Position numbers and translations under genes: made by a program
Assembly: GCF_004362825.1 (NCBI RefSeq)
Contig: NZ_SNXZ01000003.1
Span: 1 to 64,000 of the forward strand
Reading direction: 5' to 3'
DNA: 64,000 bases
Origin: Labedaea rhizosphaerae
Lineage (GTDB): Bacteria > Actinomycetota > Actinomycetes > Mycobacteriales > Pseudonocardiaceae
In this document: in pieces, positions 44,288 through 53,432 of the stretch
How positions within the stretch are numbered: position 1 is the first letter of the stretch
Layout: every line of letters starts with the position of its first letter
The notes under the pieces: model-generated
Database searches by the model: none
The model's input: only the letters and a program-made list of their open reading frames with translations
What the model was told of the DNA's origin: nothing

Positions 44288-44667
44288 CAGGCCTCCTCGG
44301 TCAGTGCGGCGTACGCCTGCGGGTCGAGCAGCTCGGGCAGCCCGGCGTGGCGCACCTTGACCAGCCAGCCGTCGCCGAACGGGTCGGTGTTCACCAGCTC
44401 GGGCTTGTCGACGACCGCGTCGTTCACGGCCAGGACCTCGCCGGTGACCGGCGCGAAGAGGTCGCTCACGGACTTGGTGGACTCGATCTCACCGCACGCC
44501 TCGCCCTCGGTGATCCGTGCGCCCACCTCGGGCAGCTGCACGTACACCACATCGCCGAGCGCGTCGGCGGCGTAAGCGGTCACGCCGAAGGTCGCGACGC
44601 CAGGGATTTCACCGGTGTCGGCGACCCATTCGTGCTGGTCGGTGTAACGCAGGTGCTGGGGGGTCAT
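44287..44667 (-). CDS. gcvH: glycine cleavage system H protein
   Basis: The lipoyl carrier of the glycine cleavage complex. 126 residues with the lipoylation site [22 protein letters not shown] (Lys in ESTKS) and the opening [10 protein letters not shown]. Start and stop overlap neighbouring genes by one base on each side (TGATG). Confidence 0.96.
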   Translation of the reverse strand: MTPQHLRYTDQHEWVADTGEIPGVATFGVTAYAADALGDVVYVQLPEVGARITEGEACGEIESTKSVSDLFAPVTGEVLAVNDAVVDKPELVNTDPFGDGWLVKVRHAGLPELLDPQAYAALTEEA

Positions 44668-45761
44668 CACGCCTCCCGCTTGTAGAAGGGGAGGGCGACG
44701 ACCTCGACCGGCTGGGCCGAGCCACGCACGTCCACGGCGAGCGCGGTGCCCGGCTCGGCGAGTTCGGTCGCGACGTAGGCCATCGCGATCGGGTACCCCA
44801 GCGTCGGTGACAGCACACCGCTGGTGACCTCGCCGACCGCCGTGCCGTTCGCGTCCACCACGGGGTAGCCGTGCCGCGCGGCCCGGCGGCCCGATCCCTT
44901 GAGCCCGACGAGCTTGCGTCCCGCGCCGTCGTCCTTGCGCCGGTCCAGCGCCGCACGGCCGACGAACTCGTCCTTCTCGAACTTCACCACCCGGCCGAGA
45001 CCCGCGTCGAACGGCGTCATCTCGGCGGTCAACTCGTTGCCGTACAACGGCATCCCGGCTTCCAGGCGCAAGGTGTCGCGGCACGCCAGCCCGGCGGGCA
45101 GCAGGCCGTGCTCCTTGCCGGCCTCGGTCACCACGCGCCACACCTGCTCGGCGCGGTCGGCGGCGACGTAGAGCTCGAAGCCGTCCTCGCCGGTGTAGCC
45201 GGTGCGGGCCAGCAGCGTGTCGACGCCGTCCACCGAGGTGCGCACGCTGGCGTAGTACTTGAGCGCGTCGAGGTCGGCGTCGCAGACCGCGCCGACGACG
45301 TGCACGGCGTTGGGGCCCTGGACGGCGATCAGCGCGGTGTCGGCCGAGCGGTCGGTGACGGTCGCGTCGAAGTCCCCCGCGCGGGCGGTCAACTCGGCCA
45401 GGACGGTCGCGGCGTTGGACGCGTTCGCGACCACCAGGTACTCCTCGTCCGCGAGGCGGTAGACGACCAGGTCGTCGAGCACGCCGCCGTCCTCGGCGCA
45501 GATCATCGTGTACCGGGCGCGGCCGACCTTGACCCCCGAGAGGTTGCCGACCAGGGCGTGGTCCAAGGCCGCGGCGGCACCCGCACCGGTCACCGCGATC
45601 TCACCCATGTGCGAGAGGTCGAACAGGCCCACCGCTTCGCGTACCGCCTTGTGCTCGGCCAGTTCACTGCCGTACCGCAGGGGCATCGACCAGCCCGCGA
45701 AGTCGGTGAACGTGGCGCCGAGTTCGGCGTGGACGGCCTGCAGCGGCGAAGGCCTGCTCAT
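44667..45761 (-). CDS. gcvT: glycine cleavage system aminomethyltransferase (T protein)
   Basis: Transfers the methylene group from the aminomethyl-lipoyl H protein to tetrahydrofolate. 364 residues; family stretches [44 protein letters not shown] and [18 protein letters not shown]. Preceded by a tandem glycine riboswitch. The P protein (gcvP) is not in the window, as is common in actinobacteria. Confidence 0.95.
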   Translation of the reverse strand: MSRPSPLQAVHAELGATFTDFAGWSMPLRYGSELAEHKAVREAVGLFDLSHMGEIAVTGAGAAAALDHALVGNLSGVKVGRARYTMICAEDGGVLDDLVVYRLADEEYLVVANASNAATVLAELTARAGDFDATVTDRSADTALIAVQGPNAVHVVGAVCDADLDALKYYASVRTSVDGVDTLLARTGYTGEDGFELYVAADRAEQVWRVVTEAGKEHGLLPAGLACRDTLRLEAGMPLYGNELTAEMTPFDAGLGRVVKFEKDEFVGRAALDRRKDDGAGRKLVGLKGSGRRAARHGYPVVDANGTAVGEVTSGVLSPTLGYPIAMAYVATELAEPGTALAVDVRGSAQPVEVVALPFYKREA

Positions 45762-45854
45762 ACGTGGGCTCCTCAGAGTCGGTTGCGAGCAGCATGGAGT
45801 GGGCGGCGGCGGTGCGCCAGGGGAGGGAATGGGGGCGGTATCGGTTCCGGGGGT

Positions 45855-45871
45855 CTGGGGGCCGCCCCCAG
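45855..45871. other. GC-rich hairpin in the gcvT leader
   Basis: CTGGGGG-CCG-CCCCCAG is a perfect 7-bp stem between the riboswitch and gcvT. It may belong to the expression platform. No T-tract follows in the minus direction. The roughly 195-base spacer is unusually long. Confidence 0.35.
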
Positions 45872-45956
45872 GTGTTTCGGCAGCCGACATGGCGAGCGCA
45901 TTCCGCGAGCGGAGTTGGGCTGAGGGTGTCATTGGAGTCCTCCGACTTCGATGTCG

Positions 45957-46147
45957 TTCGAACTCCCCCTCTGTCATCGGCACCTGAGAGGTTCACCGGC
46001 GAGAGGCCGGCTTGCACCGTGGGTGAGACGCATGAGCGTCTGCTTTCCAGAGTCGGCCTGGCGCGAAGCGGTAGCTGTACCTGAGAGATTGGCGGGGAGC
46101 TTGCTCCTTCGGTGCCTCACGCGCTGGTGAGGACTCTCCCGCTTCGG
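45957..46147 (-). promoter_or_regulatory. tandem glycine riboswitch
   Basis: Reading the minus strand from 46147, both aptamers of the glycine riboswitch are recognisable: first GCGGGAGAGTCC, GGCACCGAAGGAGCAA and CAATCTCTCAGGTACA; then CTGGAAAGCAG, CACCCACGGTGCAAGC and AACCTCTCAGGTGCCGATGACAGAGGGG (given in parts). It precedes gcvT and should turn on the operon when glycine is plentiful. Confidence 0.93.
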
Positions 46148-46181
46148 CTCGTCGTGGCCTTGTTCAGTTGTCGCGGGTAAC

Positions 46182-47270
46182 CTACGCGCCCGCGTCCATC
46201 CGCACCAGGGTACGTGCTCCGTGTCCTGCGGACATCCGGTCGAAGGCGTCGTTGATCCCGTCCAGAGTGGTCTCGCCGGTGACCAGTGCGCTCAGGTCGA
46301 GCTCCCCTGCCGCAACGTGGTCGAGCAGCTTCGGAACGTCGACCTCGGGGTTGCTCGAGCCGAACAGGCAGCCCTGCAGGGTCCGGCCGAACCAGTACAG
46401 CTCCAGCGCACTGAACTCGACCGGCGCCTTGGCCGAGCCGACCCCGACGACCACCACGTCGCCCCCGCGCCGGCTCGCCGACCAGGCCAGCCGGATGGTC
46501 TCGGGGCGACCGACGCACTCGAAGGCGTGGTCGGCGCCGCGACCGCCGGTGGCGTTGCGCACCGCCTTGGCCGCGTCCTTGCCGGAGACCACGAAGTCGG
46601 TCGCACCGTGGGCGCGGGCCAGCTCCCGCTTCTCCTCGGAGACGTCCACCGCGACGATCGGTGCCGCGCCGACGATCCGGGCCGCCTGCAGCACCGAGAG
46701 CCCGATGCCGCCGACGCCGACCACGACGACGGACTGGCCGCGTCGGACCCCGGCCGTGTTGAACACCGCGCCGGCTCCGGTCAGCACCGCGCAGCCGAGC
46801 ACCGCGGCCCGGTCCAGCGGCACGTCCTCGGGGATCTTCACCGCGCCCCGCTCGGGCACGATCGTCTCCTCGGCGAACGCGCCCGCGCCCAGGGCCGGGT
46901 AGAGGTCGGCGCCGTCAAGTTTCGCGTAGGGCACGGCCGCCGCGTCCGATGCGTGCTCGCACAGCCACGGCTCGCCCTGCCCGCAGAACCAGCAGTCGCC
47001 GCAGGCGGGCGCCCAGTTCAGGATCACGTGGTCGCCGGGCGCCACCCGGGTCACGCCCTCGCCGACGGACGCGACGATCCCGGCACCCTCGTGCCCGAGC
47101 ACCGCGGGCACCGGCTGCTTGAGCGTGCCGTTGGCGAGCGACAGGTCGGAGTGGCACACGCCCGCGGCGACCATCCGCACCCGCACCTGGCCCGGACCGG
47201 GCTCCGGCAGGTCGATGTCGCGAACCTCCAGCGGCTTGCCCTGCTCCGTGAGAACCGCGGCCCTGACCAA
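46182..47270 (-). CDS. zinc-dependent alcohol dehydrogenase (MDR family)
   Basis: A 362-residue medium-chain dehydrogenase: catalytic zinc GVCHSDLSLANG and GHEGAGIVASVGEGV, structural-zinc cysteines in ACGDCWFCGQGEPWLC, and nucleotide motif GVGGIGLSVLQAA. The start is TTG at 47270, preceded by GGAG; no better codon fits. It follows two acyl-CoA dehydrogenase genes at close spacing, so it may oxidise an alcohol on the same catabolic route. It is distinct from the NDMA class at 30.2 kb, lacking that insert. Confidence 0.85.
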   Translation of the reverse strand: MVRAAVLTEQGKPLEVRDIDLPEPGPGQVRVRMVAAGVCHSDLSLANGTLKQPVPAVLGHEGAGIVASVGEGVTRVAPGDHVILNWAPACGDCWFCGQGEPWLCEHASDAAAVPYAKLDGADLYPALGAGAFAEETIVPERGAVKIPEDVPLDRAAVLGCAVLTGAGAVFNTAGVRRGQSVVVVGVGGIGLSVLQAARIVGAAPIVAVDVSEEKRELARAHGATDFVVSGKDAAKAVRNATGGRGADHAFECVGRPETIRLAWSASRRGGDVVVVGVGSAKAPVEFSALELYWFGRTLQGCLFGSSNPEVDVPKLLDHVAAGELDLSALVTGETTLDGINDAFDRMSAGHGARTLVRMDAGA

Positions 47271-47279
47271 GTTCGACTC

Positions 47280-48452
47280 CTAACCGAGCGTTCCGGAGAT
47301 GCTGACGTGGCGCTTCAAGAGGTTCCGGGCGATGGTACGGCGTTGGATCTCGTCGGTGCCCTCGTAGATCCGCAGCAGCCGCAGCTCGCGGTACCAGCGC
47401 TCGATCGGCAGCTCACGCGTGTAGCCCATGCCGCCGTGGATCTGCAGGACGCGGTCGACGATCTCGTTGGCCTTGACGCCGCCGTAGAGCTTGGCCATCG
47501 ACTGCGCGTGCCGCGAGTCCATGCCCTGGTCGATCTGCCAGGCGGCGTTCAGCACGAGCCAGCGCAGCGCCTCGATCTCCACCGCGGAGTCCGCGAGCAT
47601 CCACTGGATGGCCTGCCGGTTGGCGATCGGTTCGCCGAACGTGACCCGGTTGTTGGCCTGGTCGATGGCCATCTCGACCAGCCGCTCGCACGCGCCGAGC
47701 GCGCGGGCGGGCAGCATGTAGCGGCCGCGGCCGATCCAGCGCATGGCCAGCTCGAAACCCTTGCCCTCCTCGCCGAGGATCGCGCTGTGCGGGACGCGGA
47801 CGTCCTCGAAGATCAACGACGCCGGGCCCCATTCGCCCATCGTGTCGATGTACTCGCTGCGCCAGCCCTGGTCGCGGTCGACGAGGAAGCACGTGACCCC
47901 GCCGTCGGCACCCTTCTCTTTGTCCGTCACGGCGAAGACCATCGTGAAGTCGGCTTCGTTGCCACCGGTGATGAACGTCTTCTCGCCGTTGATCACCCAC
48001 TCGTCGCCCTCACGCCGGGCGGCGGTGCGGATGTTCTTGGCGTCGGAACCGGCGCCCGGCTCGGTGATCGCGAAGCAGGAGATCCGGTCGCCGGCGATGG
48101 TCGGTTCGAGGTAGCGCTTCTTCTGCTCTTCGTTGGCGTCATAGAGGATGTTGTCGGCGTAGCCGCCGAAGCGGAACTGCACGAACGAGCGGCCGAGCTC
48201 GACCTCCAGCAACGCGGACATCACCGCGGAGAGGTTCATCCCGCCGTACTCCTCGGGCGTCTGCACGCCCCAGAAGCCGGACTCCTTGGCCTTGAGCTGC
48301 AACGACTTCAGCTCGTCGTGGGTCAGCCCGGGCTCGTTCCTGCGCTCGCGCCGCAGCACTTCCGGCTCGAGCGGCATGATCTCCTTCTTCACGAAGGTGC
48401 GGACCCAGTCACGCACCTCGCGTTCGGTGTCGGTCAGCGAGAAGTCGACCAT
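47280..48452 (-). CDS. acyl-CoA dehydrogenase
   Basis: An FAD enzyme of 390 residues that makes a 2,3-double bond in an acyl-CoA. Signature 1 (CFAITEPGAGSDAKNIRTAA), signature 2 (QIHGGMGYTRELPIERWYRE) and the catalytic glutamate in RIYEGTDEIQRR are present. Substrate chain unknown. Middle gene of a three-gene operon controlled from the promoter region at 49.65 kb. Confidence 0.92.
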   Translation of the reverse strand: MVDFSLTDTEREVRDWVRTFVKKEIMPLEPEVLRRERRNEPGLTHDELKSLQLKAKESGFWGVQTPEEYGGMNLSAVMSALLEVELGRSFVQFRFGGYADNILYDANEEQKKRYLEPTIAGDRISCFAITEPGAGSDAKNIRTAARREGDEWVINGEKTFITGGNEADFTMVFAVTDKEKGADGGVTCFLVDRDQGWRSEYIDTMGEWGPASLIFEDVRVPHSAILGEEGKGFELAMRWIGRGRYMLPARALGACERLVEMAIDQANNRVTFGEPIANRQAIQWMLADSAVEIEALRWLVLNAAWQIDQGMDSRHAQSMAKLYGGVKANEIVDRVLQIHGGMGYTRELPIERWYRELRLLRIYEGTDEIQRRTIARNLLKRHVSISGTLG

Positions 48453-48464
48453 GTCCTTACCTCC

Positions 48465-49616
48465 CTACACAAAGGCGTTGATGCCGGTCAGCGACCGGCC
48501 GATGAGCAGCTTCTGGACCTGCGACGTGCCCTCGTAAAGCGTCATCACGCGCGCGTCGCGCAGGATCTTCGCGACGGGGTACTCGTCGAGGTAGCCGTAG
48601 CCGCCGAAGACCTGGATGGCCAGGTTGGCCGCCTTGACCGCGTTCTCGCTGGCGAAGAGCTTCGCCATGGACGCCTCGGTGGAGAACGGCTGCCCGCGCT
48701 CGATCAGGTCGGCGACCCGCCAGACCAGCAGACGCGCGGCGTCGGTGCCGACGGCCATGTCGGCGAGCATGTCCTGCACCAGCTGGAAGCTCGCGATCGG
48801 CTTGCCGAACTGCGTGCGTTCCTTGGCGTACTGGACGCTGGCCTGCAACGCGCCCTTGGCGAGGCCGACGCAGCCGGACGCGACCGACATGCGGCCCTTG
48901 TCCAGCGCCGCCATCGCGATCTTGAAGCCCTGGCCCTCCTCGCCGAGCCGCGCCTCGGCGGGCACGCGCACGTCTTCGAGCAGCAGCTCCCCGGTGGATT
49001 GGCCGCGCAGACCGAGCTTGCCCTTGATCTCCCGGTGGCTGAAACCCTTGGCGTCGGTGGGAACGAGGAACGCCGTGATGCCCTTGGGTCCGGGGCCGCC
49101 GGTGCGGGCGAAAACCAGCGCGACGGTGGCCCAGGTTCCGTTGGTGATGAACATCTTCGAGCCGTTGATGACCCAGTCGTCACCGTCGCGCACAGCCCTG
49201 GTCTTGAGGCTCGCGGCGTCCGAACCGGTGTCGGGTTCGGTGAGGCCGAAGCAAGCAAGGCCCTCACCCGAGGTGAGCGACGGCAGCCACTGCTTCTTCT
49301 GGTCCTCGGTGCCGTAGCTCGCGATCGTCTTGCCGACCAGGCCCAGCGAGACGGACACGATGCCGCGGATCGCCGAGTCGCCGCGGCCGAGCTCCTCCAT
49401 CATCAGCGCGTACGCGACGTGGTCGCCGCCGGAGCCGCCGTACTCCTCGGGGATGGTCACGCCGAGGAAGCCGACCTTGCCGAGCTTGCCGACGATCGAC
49501 CGGTCGACCTGCTCGGCCCGGTCCCAGTCCCTGGTGTGCGGCACGACCTCGGCGTCGATGAAGTTGCGCGCGAGGTCCCACATCCCGGCCTGCTCGTCGG
49601 TGAGCGCCAGATCCAT
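48465..49616 (-). CDS. acyl-CoA dehydrogenase (second paralogue)
   Basis: A 383-residue short/branched-chain-type acyl-CoA dehydrogenase. It has CFGLTEPDTGSDAASLKTRA, QVFGGYGYLDEYPVAKILRD and the base region TLYEGTSQVQKLLIGR. The ATG at 49616 has an AAGGAG site. Only 12 bases separate it from its downstream paralogue. The pair suggests a pathway with two desaturation steps or a heteromeric enzyme. Confidence 0.92.
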   Translation of the reverse strand: MDLALTDEQAGMWDLARNFIDAEVVPHTRDWDRAEQVDRSIVGKLGKVGFLGVTIPEEYGGSGGDHVAYALMMEELGRGDSAIRGIVSVSLGLVGKTIASYGTEDQKKQWLPSLTSGEGLACFGLTEPDTGSDAASLKTRAVRDGDDWVINGSKMFITNGTWATVALVFARTGGPGPKGITAFLVPTDAKGFSHREIKGKLGLRGQSTGELLLEDVRVPAEARLGEEGQGFKIAMAALDKGRMSVASGCVGLAKGALQASVQYAKERTQFGKPIASFQLVQDMLADMAVGTDAARLLVWRVADLIERGQPFSTEASMAKLFASENAVKAANLAIQVFGGYGYLDEYPVAKILRDARVMTLYEGTSQVQKLLIGRSLTGINAFV

Positions 49617-49646
49617 GAAGCTCTCCTTGGCTTGCTGTGCCAATCC

Positions 49647-49667
49647 ATGCCTTACACTGTTAGGCAT
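49647..49667. promoter_or_regulatory. 21-bp near-perfect palindrome, candidate TetR operator
   Basis: ATGCCT-n-ACA-n-TGT-n-AGGCAT is symmetric at all but three positions. It lies between the divergent acyl-CoA dehydrogenase operon and tetR, where autorepression plus operon control is expected. Confidence 0.65.
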
Positions 49668-49716
49668 CGTCCAGCGTAGGCGCGACGGTCGTGCGCGGCA
49701 ACCAGGAGGTGGTGTG

Positions 49717-50364
49717 ATGCCCGGCCCATCGATCCTGAGCAAGACCCAGATCCGCGCGAGCGCGCTGACGATCATCGACGCCGACGGGCTCGCCGGGTTC
49801 TCCATGCGCAAGCTCGCCGCCGCGCTCGGCGTGCAGGCGCCGTCGCTCTACAGCCACTACCGCACCAAGGACGAGCTGCTGCAGGACGTCGCCGACGACG
49901 TGATGACCGCCGTGGACGTCAGCGCGTTCGCCTCGGGCTGGCGGGAAGGCGTGCTGACCTGGGCCCGCAGCTACCGCCGCGCGCTGGCCGCGCACCCGAA
50001 CATCATCCCGGTGCTGGCCGCCGGCCCGGCCCGGCGGGCGACGTCACTGCAGCGCGCGGACGCCGTGCACGGTGGTCTGGTCGCCGCGGGCTGGCCACCC
50101 CGCTACGCCACCATGATCGGCGCGGCGACCAAGTACCTGGTCGTCGGCGCGGCCACCAGCTCCTTCTCCCGCGGTTTCGACGACGACGTGCAGGTCTACG
50201 TCGACCGCTACCCGCACCTCGACCAGGCCCACCGGCTGCGCGAGCACGCCGACGAGATCGACCACGACAGCTTCGAACTGGCGCTCACCGCCTTCCTGCA
50301 CGGGCTCGACGCCCAGTACGAGCTCGTCGCGAAGCCGGCCGAGAGCACGGCCTACCGAGGCTGA
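49717..50364 (+). CDS. TetR-family regulator (TetR_C type)
   Basis: A 215-residue repressor with an N-terminal helix-turn-helix (FSMRKLAAALGVQAPSLYSHYRTKDELLQDVAD) and a TetR-class C-terminal domain. ATG with AGGAGGT six bases upstream. It is divergent from the acyl-CoA dehydrogenase/alcohol dehydrogenase operon and probably its repressor, with an acyl-CoA or related ligand as inducer (inference). Confidence 0.86.
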   Translation: MPGPSILSKTQIRASALTIIDADGLAGFSMRKLAAALGVQAPSLYSHYRTKDELLQDVADDVMTAVDVSAFASGWREGVLTWARSYRRALAAHPNIIPVLAAGPARRATSLQRADAVHGGLVAAGWPPRYATMIGAATKYLVVGAATSSFSRGFDDDVQVYVDRYPHLDQAHRLREHADEIDHDSFELALTAFLHGLDAQYELVAKPAESTAYRG

Positions 50365-50408
50365 ACCGCGCTCGGCGACCCACGAGTCAACAAGCCGGCG
50401 ACTCGCGG

Positions 50409-50434
50409 CAACCTTTCGGGCGTCGCGCTCGTAC
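50409..50434 (+). promoter_or_regulatory. candidate ECF-type promoter of the SigE-family sigma gene
   Basis: CAACC (50409-50413), 16 bases, then CGTAC (50430-50434) resemble the -35/-10 pair seen before many autoregulated SigE-family (TIGR02983-like) sigma genes. The sigma GTG follows 25 bases later. Confidence 0.4.
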
Positions 50435-50458
50435 TACGGCCAGGCGGGAGGGGAACGT

Positions 50459-50968
50459 GTGGGTGACCGGGACGCTGAGTTCGGCGAGTACGTGGACAGC
50501 CGGCTCACGCTCATGCGCCGCACCGCGTTCCTGCTCGGCGGCGGGGACTGGCACGCCGCCGAGGACCTGGTCCAGACCGCGCTGACCAAGCTCTACACGG
50601 CCTGGCCCCGCCTGCGCCAGGACGGCGCCGTCGACGCGTACGTGCGCAAGGTGCTGGTCCGGACCGTGATCGACGAGTCACGCCGGCCGTGGCGCAAGCG
50701 GGAACGCAGCGTCGACGAGCCACCGGACGTCAGCGTGCCGGCCGTTCGGGTGGACGACGTGCTCGACGTGCGGCGTGCCCTGCGGCGGCTGCCCGCGGGC
50801 CAGCGGGCCGTGGTCGTGCTGCGGTACTGGGACGACCTGTCGATCACCGAGACGGCCAGGGTGCTCGGCCGCAGCGAGGGCACCGTGAAGAGCCAGGCGG
50901 CGAAAGGGCTCGCGGCGTTGCGCGACCTGCTCGCCGCCGGGCGGACGCTCGTGGAGGAGGAACGATGA
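50459..50968 (+). CDS. SigE-family ECF RNA polymerase sigma factor
   Basis: A 169-residue ECF sigma: region 2 (RRTAFLLGGGDWHAAEDLVQTALTKLYTAW) and region 4 (LPAGQRAVVVLRYWDDLSITETARVLGRSEGTVKSQAAKGLAALR, in parts). GTG start after GGGAGGGG. It overlaps the next gene, its likely anti-sigma, as ATGA. Confidence 0.9.
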   Translation: MGDRDAEFGEYVDSRLTLMRRTAFLLGGGDWHAAEDLVQTALTKLYTAWPRLRQDGAVDAYVRKVLVRTVIDESRRPWRKRERSVDEPPDVSVPAVRVDDVLDVRRALRRLPAGQRAVVVLRYWDDLSITETARVLGRSEGTVKSQAAKGLAALRDLLAAGRTLVEEER

Positions 50969-51732
50969 CCGGCAACGACACGGTCCGGCGCGTCCTCGAG
51001 CGCGGCTTCGGCACCGAGCCGCCGGTGGGGCTCGACCGCGACGACCTCATCGCACGGGGCAAGCGCCGGCTACGCAGGCAGCGGGCCGCGGCGATCTCGG
51101 GCGTGGCGCTGGCAGCCGTCGCCGTGCTCACGGTGACGTCGATGACGACGTCGTGGTTCACCGGCTCGCCGACCGGCTCCGCCCCGGCCGCGAGCCGGCC
51201 CACGACCACGACCACGCTCGCGACCAAGCCGAGCTCGCCGAAGCAGCGGCTCGGCGAGGCGTTGCGGACGGCGCCCATCACCTGGCCCGACGAGATCACC
51301 GCGCGCACCGGCAACCCCGGCCCGCACTGGTACGACTTCCGCTACGGCTACCTGCCGTCGGCGGACTCGACCGGGTACGAGGCCAACATGAAGCTCGACA
51401 CGCCCAAGGGCTACCGCTGGCTGACCATCGACGTGCTGGGCGTCCCGGCGGGCACGCACGCACCGGAGTGCGTCGGGGCGCAAAGCAAGAAGCCGCTGCC
51501 GGACTGCTTCCGAACGAGGTTCCCCGACGGCACCGAGCTACGAGTGGATGCCGAAACTCCCGCCGACGCCTCCTACCCGACCATCGTGTTGGTCACGGTC
51601 GTGCGACCGGACCACACCCAGGTCGACGTCATGGAGACCTCGTCGGTCGGCAACGGCGCCCGGTCCAGCCAGGTGATGCCGACCCAGGTGCTGATCCAGC
51701 TCGCGAAGCTGCCCGGGTTCGCCATGGGCTGA
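50965..51732 (+). CDS. single-pass membrane protein, probable anti-sigma partner
   Basis: A 255-residue protein: a cytosolic N-terminus of about 40 residues (VRRVLERGFG, ending KRRLRRQR), one transmembrane helix (about 43-64), a Thr/Ser/Pro linker, and an extracellular domain with a Cys pair (PECVGAQSKKPLPDC). Coupled to the sigma gene by ATGA. Architecture matches partners of SigE-family sigmas; no classical zinc anti-sigma motif is seen. Confidence 0.7.
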   Translation: MTGNDTVRRVLERGFGTEPPVGLDRDDLIARGKRRLRRQRAAAISGVALAAVAVLTVTSMTTSWFTGSPTGSAPAASRPTTTTTLATKPSSPKQRLGEALRTAPITWPDEITARTGNPGPHWYDFRYGYLPSADSTGYEANMKLDTPKGYRWLTIDVLGVPAGTHAPECVGAQSKKPLPDCFRTRFPDGTELRVDAETPADASYPTIVLVTVVRPDHTQVDVMETSSVGNGARSSQVMPTQVLIQLAKLPGFAMG

Positions 51733-51738
51733 GCCCGC

Positions 51739-52347
51739 TCAGACCGGCGCGCCGTGCACGGCGACCCAGCGGTGCATCGCGTACTCGACCAGCGTGATCA
51801 GCGTCTGCTTCACCGAGCCGCGCTCGCGTGCGTCGCACACGATGATCGGGACCTCGGGTGAGATGGCGAGGGCGCCACGCACTTCCTCGATCTCGTGCAC
51901 CAGCTCGCCGTCGAAGGTGTTGAGGCCGACCACGTAGGGCAGGCCGCGCTCCTCGAAGAAGTCGATCGGCGAGAACGAGTCCGCGAGCCGCCGGGTGTCC
52001 GCGAGCACCACCGCACCGATCGCGCCTCGCACCAGGTCGTCCCACATGAACCAGAACCGGCGCTGCCCGGGCGTGCCGAACAGGTACAGGATCAGGTCCT
52101 CGTCCAGCGAGACGCGACCGAAGTCCATGGCCACCGTGGTGGTGGCCTTGCTCGGCGTCGCCGCGAGGTCGTCGATGCCCTCGCTCGCCGTGGTCATGGC
52201 CGCTTCCGTGGTCAGCGGCATGATCTCGGAGACGGAGCCGACGAAGGTCGTCTTGCCTGCGCCGAACCCGCCGGCGACGACGATCTTCACCGACGTCAGT
52301 GACGACGCGCCCGCGTCCCGACGCGTGCTATAGCCGACGGAGTCCAC
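51739..52347 (-). CDS. cvnD: conservon GTP/ATP-binding protein CvnD
   Basis: A 202-residue small G-protein-like ATPase (MglA/CvnD group): P-loop VVAGGFGAGKTTFVGSVSE, the strand-3 motif FGTPGQRRFWFMWDDLV and VVGLNTFDGE as the NKxD-like base motif. Last of the cvnABCD operon; its GTG lies 20 bases inside the end of the preceding gene. Such conservons form membrane-associated switch complexes. Confidence 0.92.
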   Translation of the reverse strand: MDSVGYSTRRDAGASSLTSVKIVVAGGFGAGKTTFVGSVSEIMPLTTEAAMTTASEGIDDLAATPSKATTTVAMDFGRVSLDEDLILYLFGTPGQRRFWFMWDDLVRGAIGAVVLADTRRLADSFSPIDFFEERGLPYVVGLNTFDGELVHEIEEVRGALAISPEVPIIVCDARERGSVKQTLITLVEYAMHRWVAVHGAPV

Positions 52348-52984
52348 TCAACACCCTTTCCATCAACTTCAGATGCGATGCGTTGCCACCGCCATTGGCG
52401 GTCTTGTGCACGGTCACCAAGCCAAGCTCGGCCATGTCGCCGAGCAGTACCTTCGCCACGCCGAGCGGCACCGACATCAGCGATGCCACCTCGGCGACCG
52501 AGCGCGGTCTGCCGCACAGCTCGGCGACCGACTGGTGTTCTGCCTGCAACCGGAACCGGCCGTCCCGTGCCCGGTCGGTGGCGGTCAGCAGGGTCTCGAC
52601 CCGAAGCTCCACAGTGGACTTGGTGCGGCCACCCGTCCAGGCGTAGGGCCGCACGAACGACGTGTCCTCGACGTCGTCCTCCTCCGGTGGCCGCAGCGGC
52701 CACCGGCGGTCGGTCACCGGGCTCACCAGCGGCGGTTCCGGCGGCCACGACTGGTCGAAACCCGGCCATGCCGGATCCGGCCGCCCCTGCGGTGGCGGCT
52801 GGGCCTGCGGCGGCTGCGGGTACTGCTGGAACTGGAACGGCGCTTCCGGAGCCGGTTCCGGACGCTTCGGCTTGCGCCGCTTGCCGCCGCCGAGCGTCAG
52901 TCCATTGAGGACTTCAGCAAACCCGCTGCCCTCGTCCTGGTCACCGGGATCCGGCCCCTGGCCGGAGAAGTTGGCATCGCTCAC
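52328..52984 (-). CDS. cvnC: DUF742 conservon protein CvnC
   Basis: A 218-residue protein with a long Pro/Gln-rich N-terminal half (QFQQYPQPPQAQPPPQGRP) and a C-terminal DUF742 winged-helix-like domain (FVRPYAWTGGRTKS, then VAELCGRPRSVAEVASLMSVPLGVAKVLLGDMAELGLV, in parts). GTG start with GAGGG upstream, seven bases after cvnB. Confidence 0.9.
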   Translation of the reverse strand: MSDANFSGQGPDPGDQDEGSGFAEVLNGLTLGGGKRRKPKRPEPAPEAPFQFQQYPQPPQAQPPPQGRPDPAWPGFDQSWPPEPPLVSPVTDRRWPLRPPEEDDVEDTSFVRPYAWTGGRTKSTVELRVETLLTATDRARDGRFRLQAEHQSVAELCGRPRSVAEVASLMSVPLGVAKVLLGDMAELGLVTVHKTANGGGNASHLKLMERVLSGLRRL

Positions 52985-52991
52985 AGCGCCC

Positions 52992-53432
52992 TCACACGGG
53001 CTGGCTGACCATGCGCCCAGCCGATCCCTGTAGCTGCGCGCGGAGTTCCGGGGTGAGGATCTGGCCAACCCGGTCCACCAGCATGGTCATCTCGTAGGCC
53101 ACCTGACCGATGTCGCAGGTGGGTGCGGCCAGCACCGCGAGGCACGAGCCGTCGCCGACGGACATCAGCAGCATGATGCCGCGTTCCATCTCGACCACGG
53201 TCTCCTTGACCACTCCCGCCTCGAAGCACCGCGCCGCACCCTGGGTCAGGCTGGAGAGACCCGAGGCGACCGCGGCGAGCTGGTCGGCGCGGTCCATCGG
53301 GAGCCGAGCCGACGCGGTGAGCAGCAACCCGTCGGCGGAGACGACCACGGCGTGCGCCACGCCGGTGACGCGCTCGGCGAACTCGGTCACCAACCACCCG
53401 AACTGGCTTGGCTGAGACTGCGGCGAAGTCAT
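52992..53432 (-). CDS. cvnB: roadblock/LC7 conservon protein CvnB
   Basis: A 146-residue roadblock/LC7-domain protein, the usual GTPase partner in conservons ([25 protein letters not shown] and [18 protein letters not shown]). Its ATG adjoins the cvnA stop directly. Confidence 0.92.
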   Translation of the reverse strand: MTSPQSQPSQFGWLVTEFAERVTGVAHAVVVSADGLLLTASARLPMDRADQLAAVASGLSSLTQGAARCFEAGVVKETVVEMERGIMLLMSVGDGSCLAVLAAPTCDIGQVAYEMTMLVDRVGQILTPELRAQLQGSAGRMVSQPV

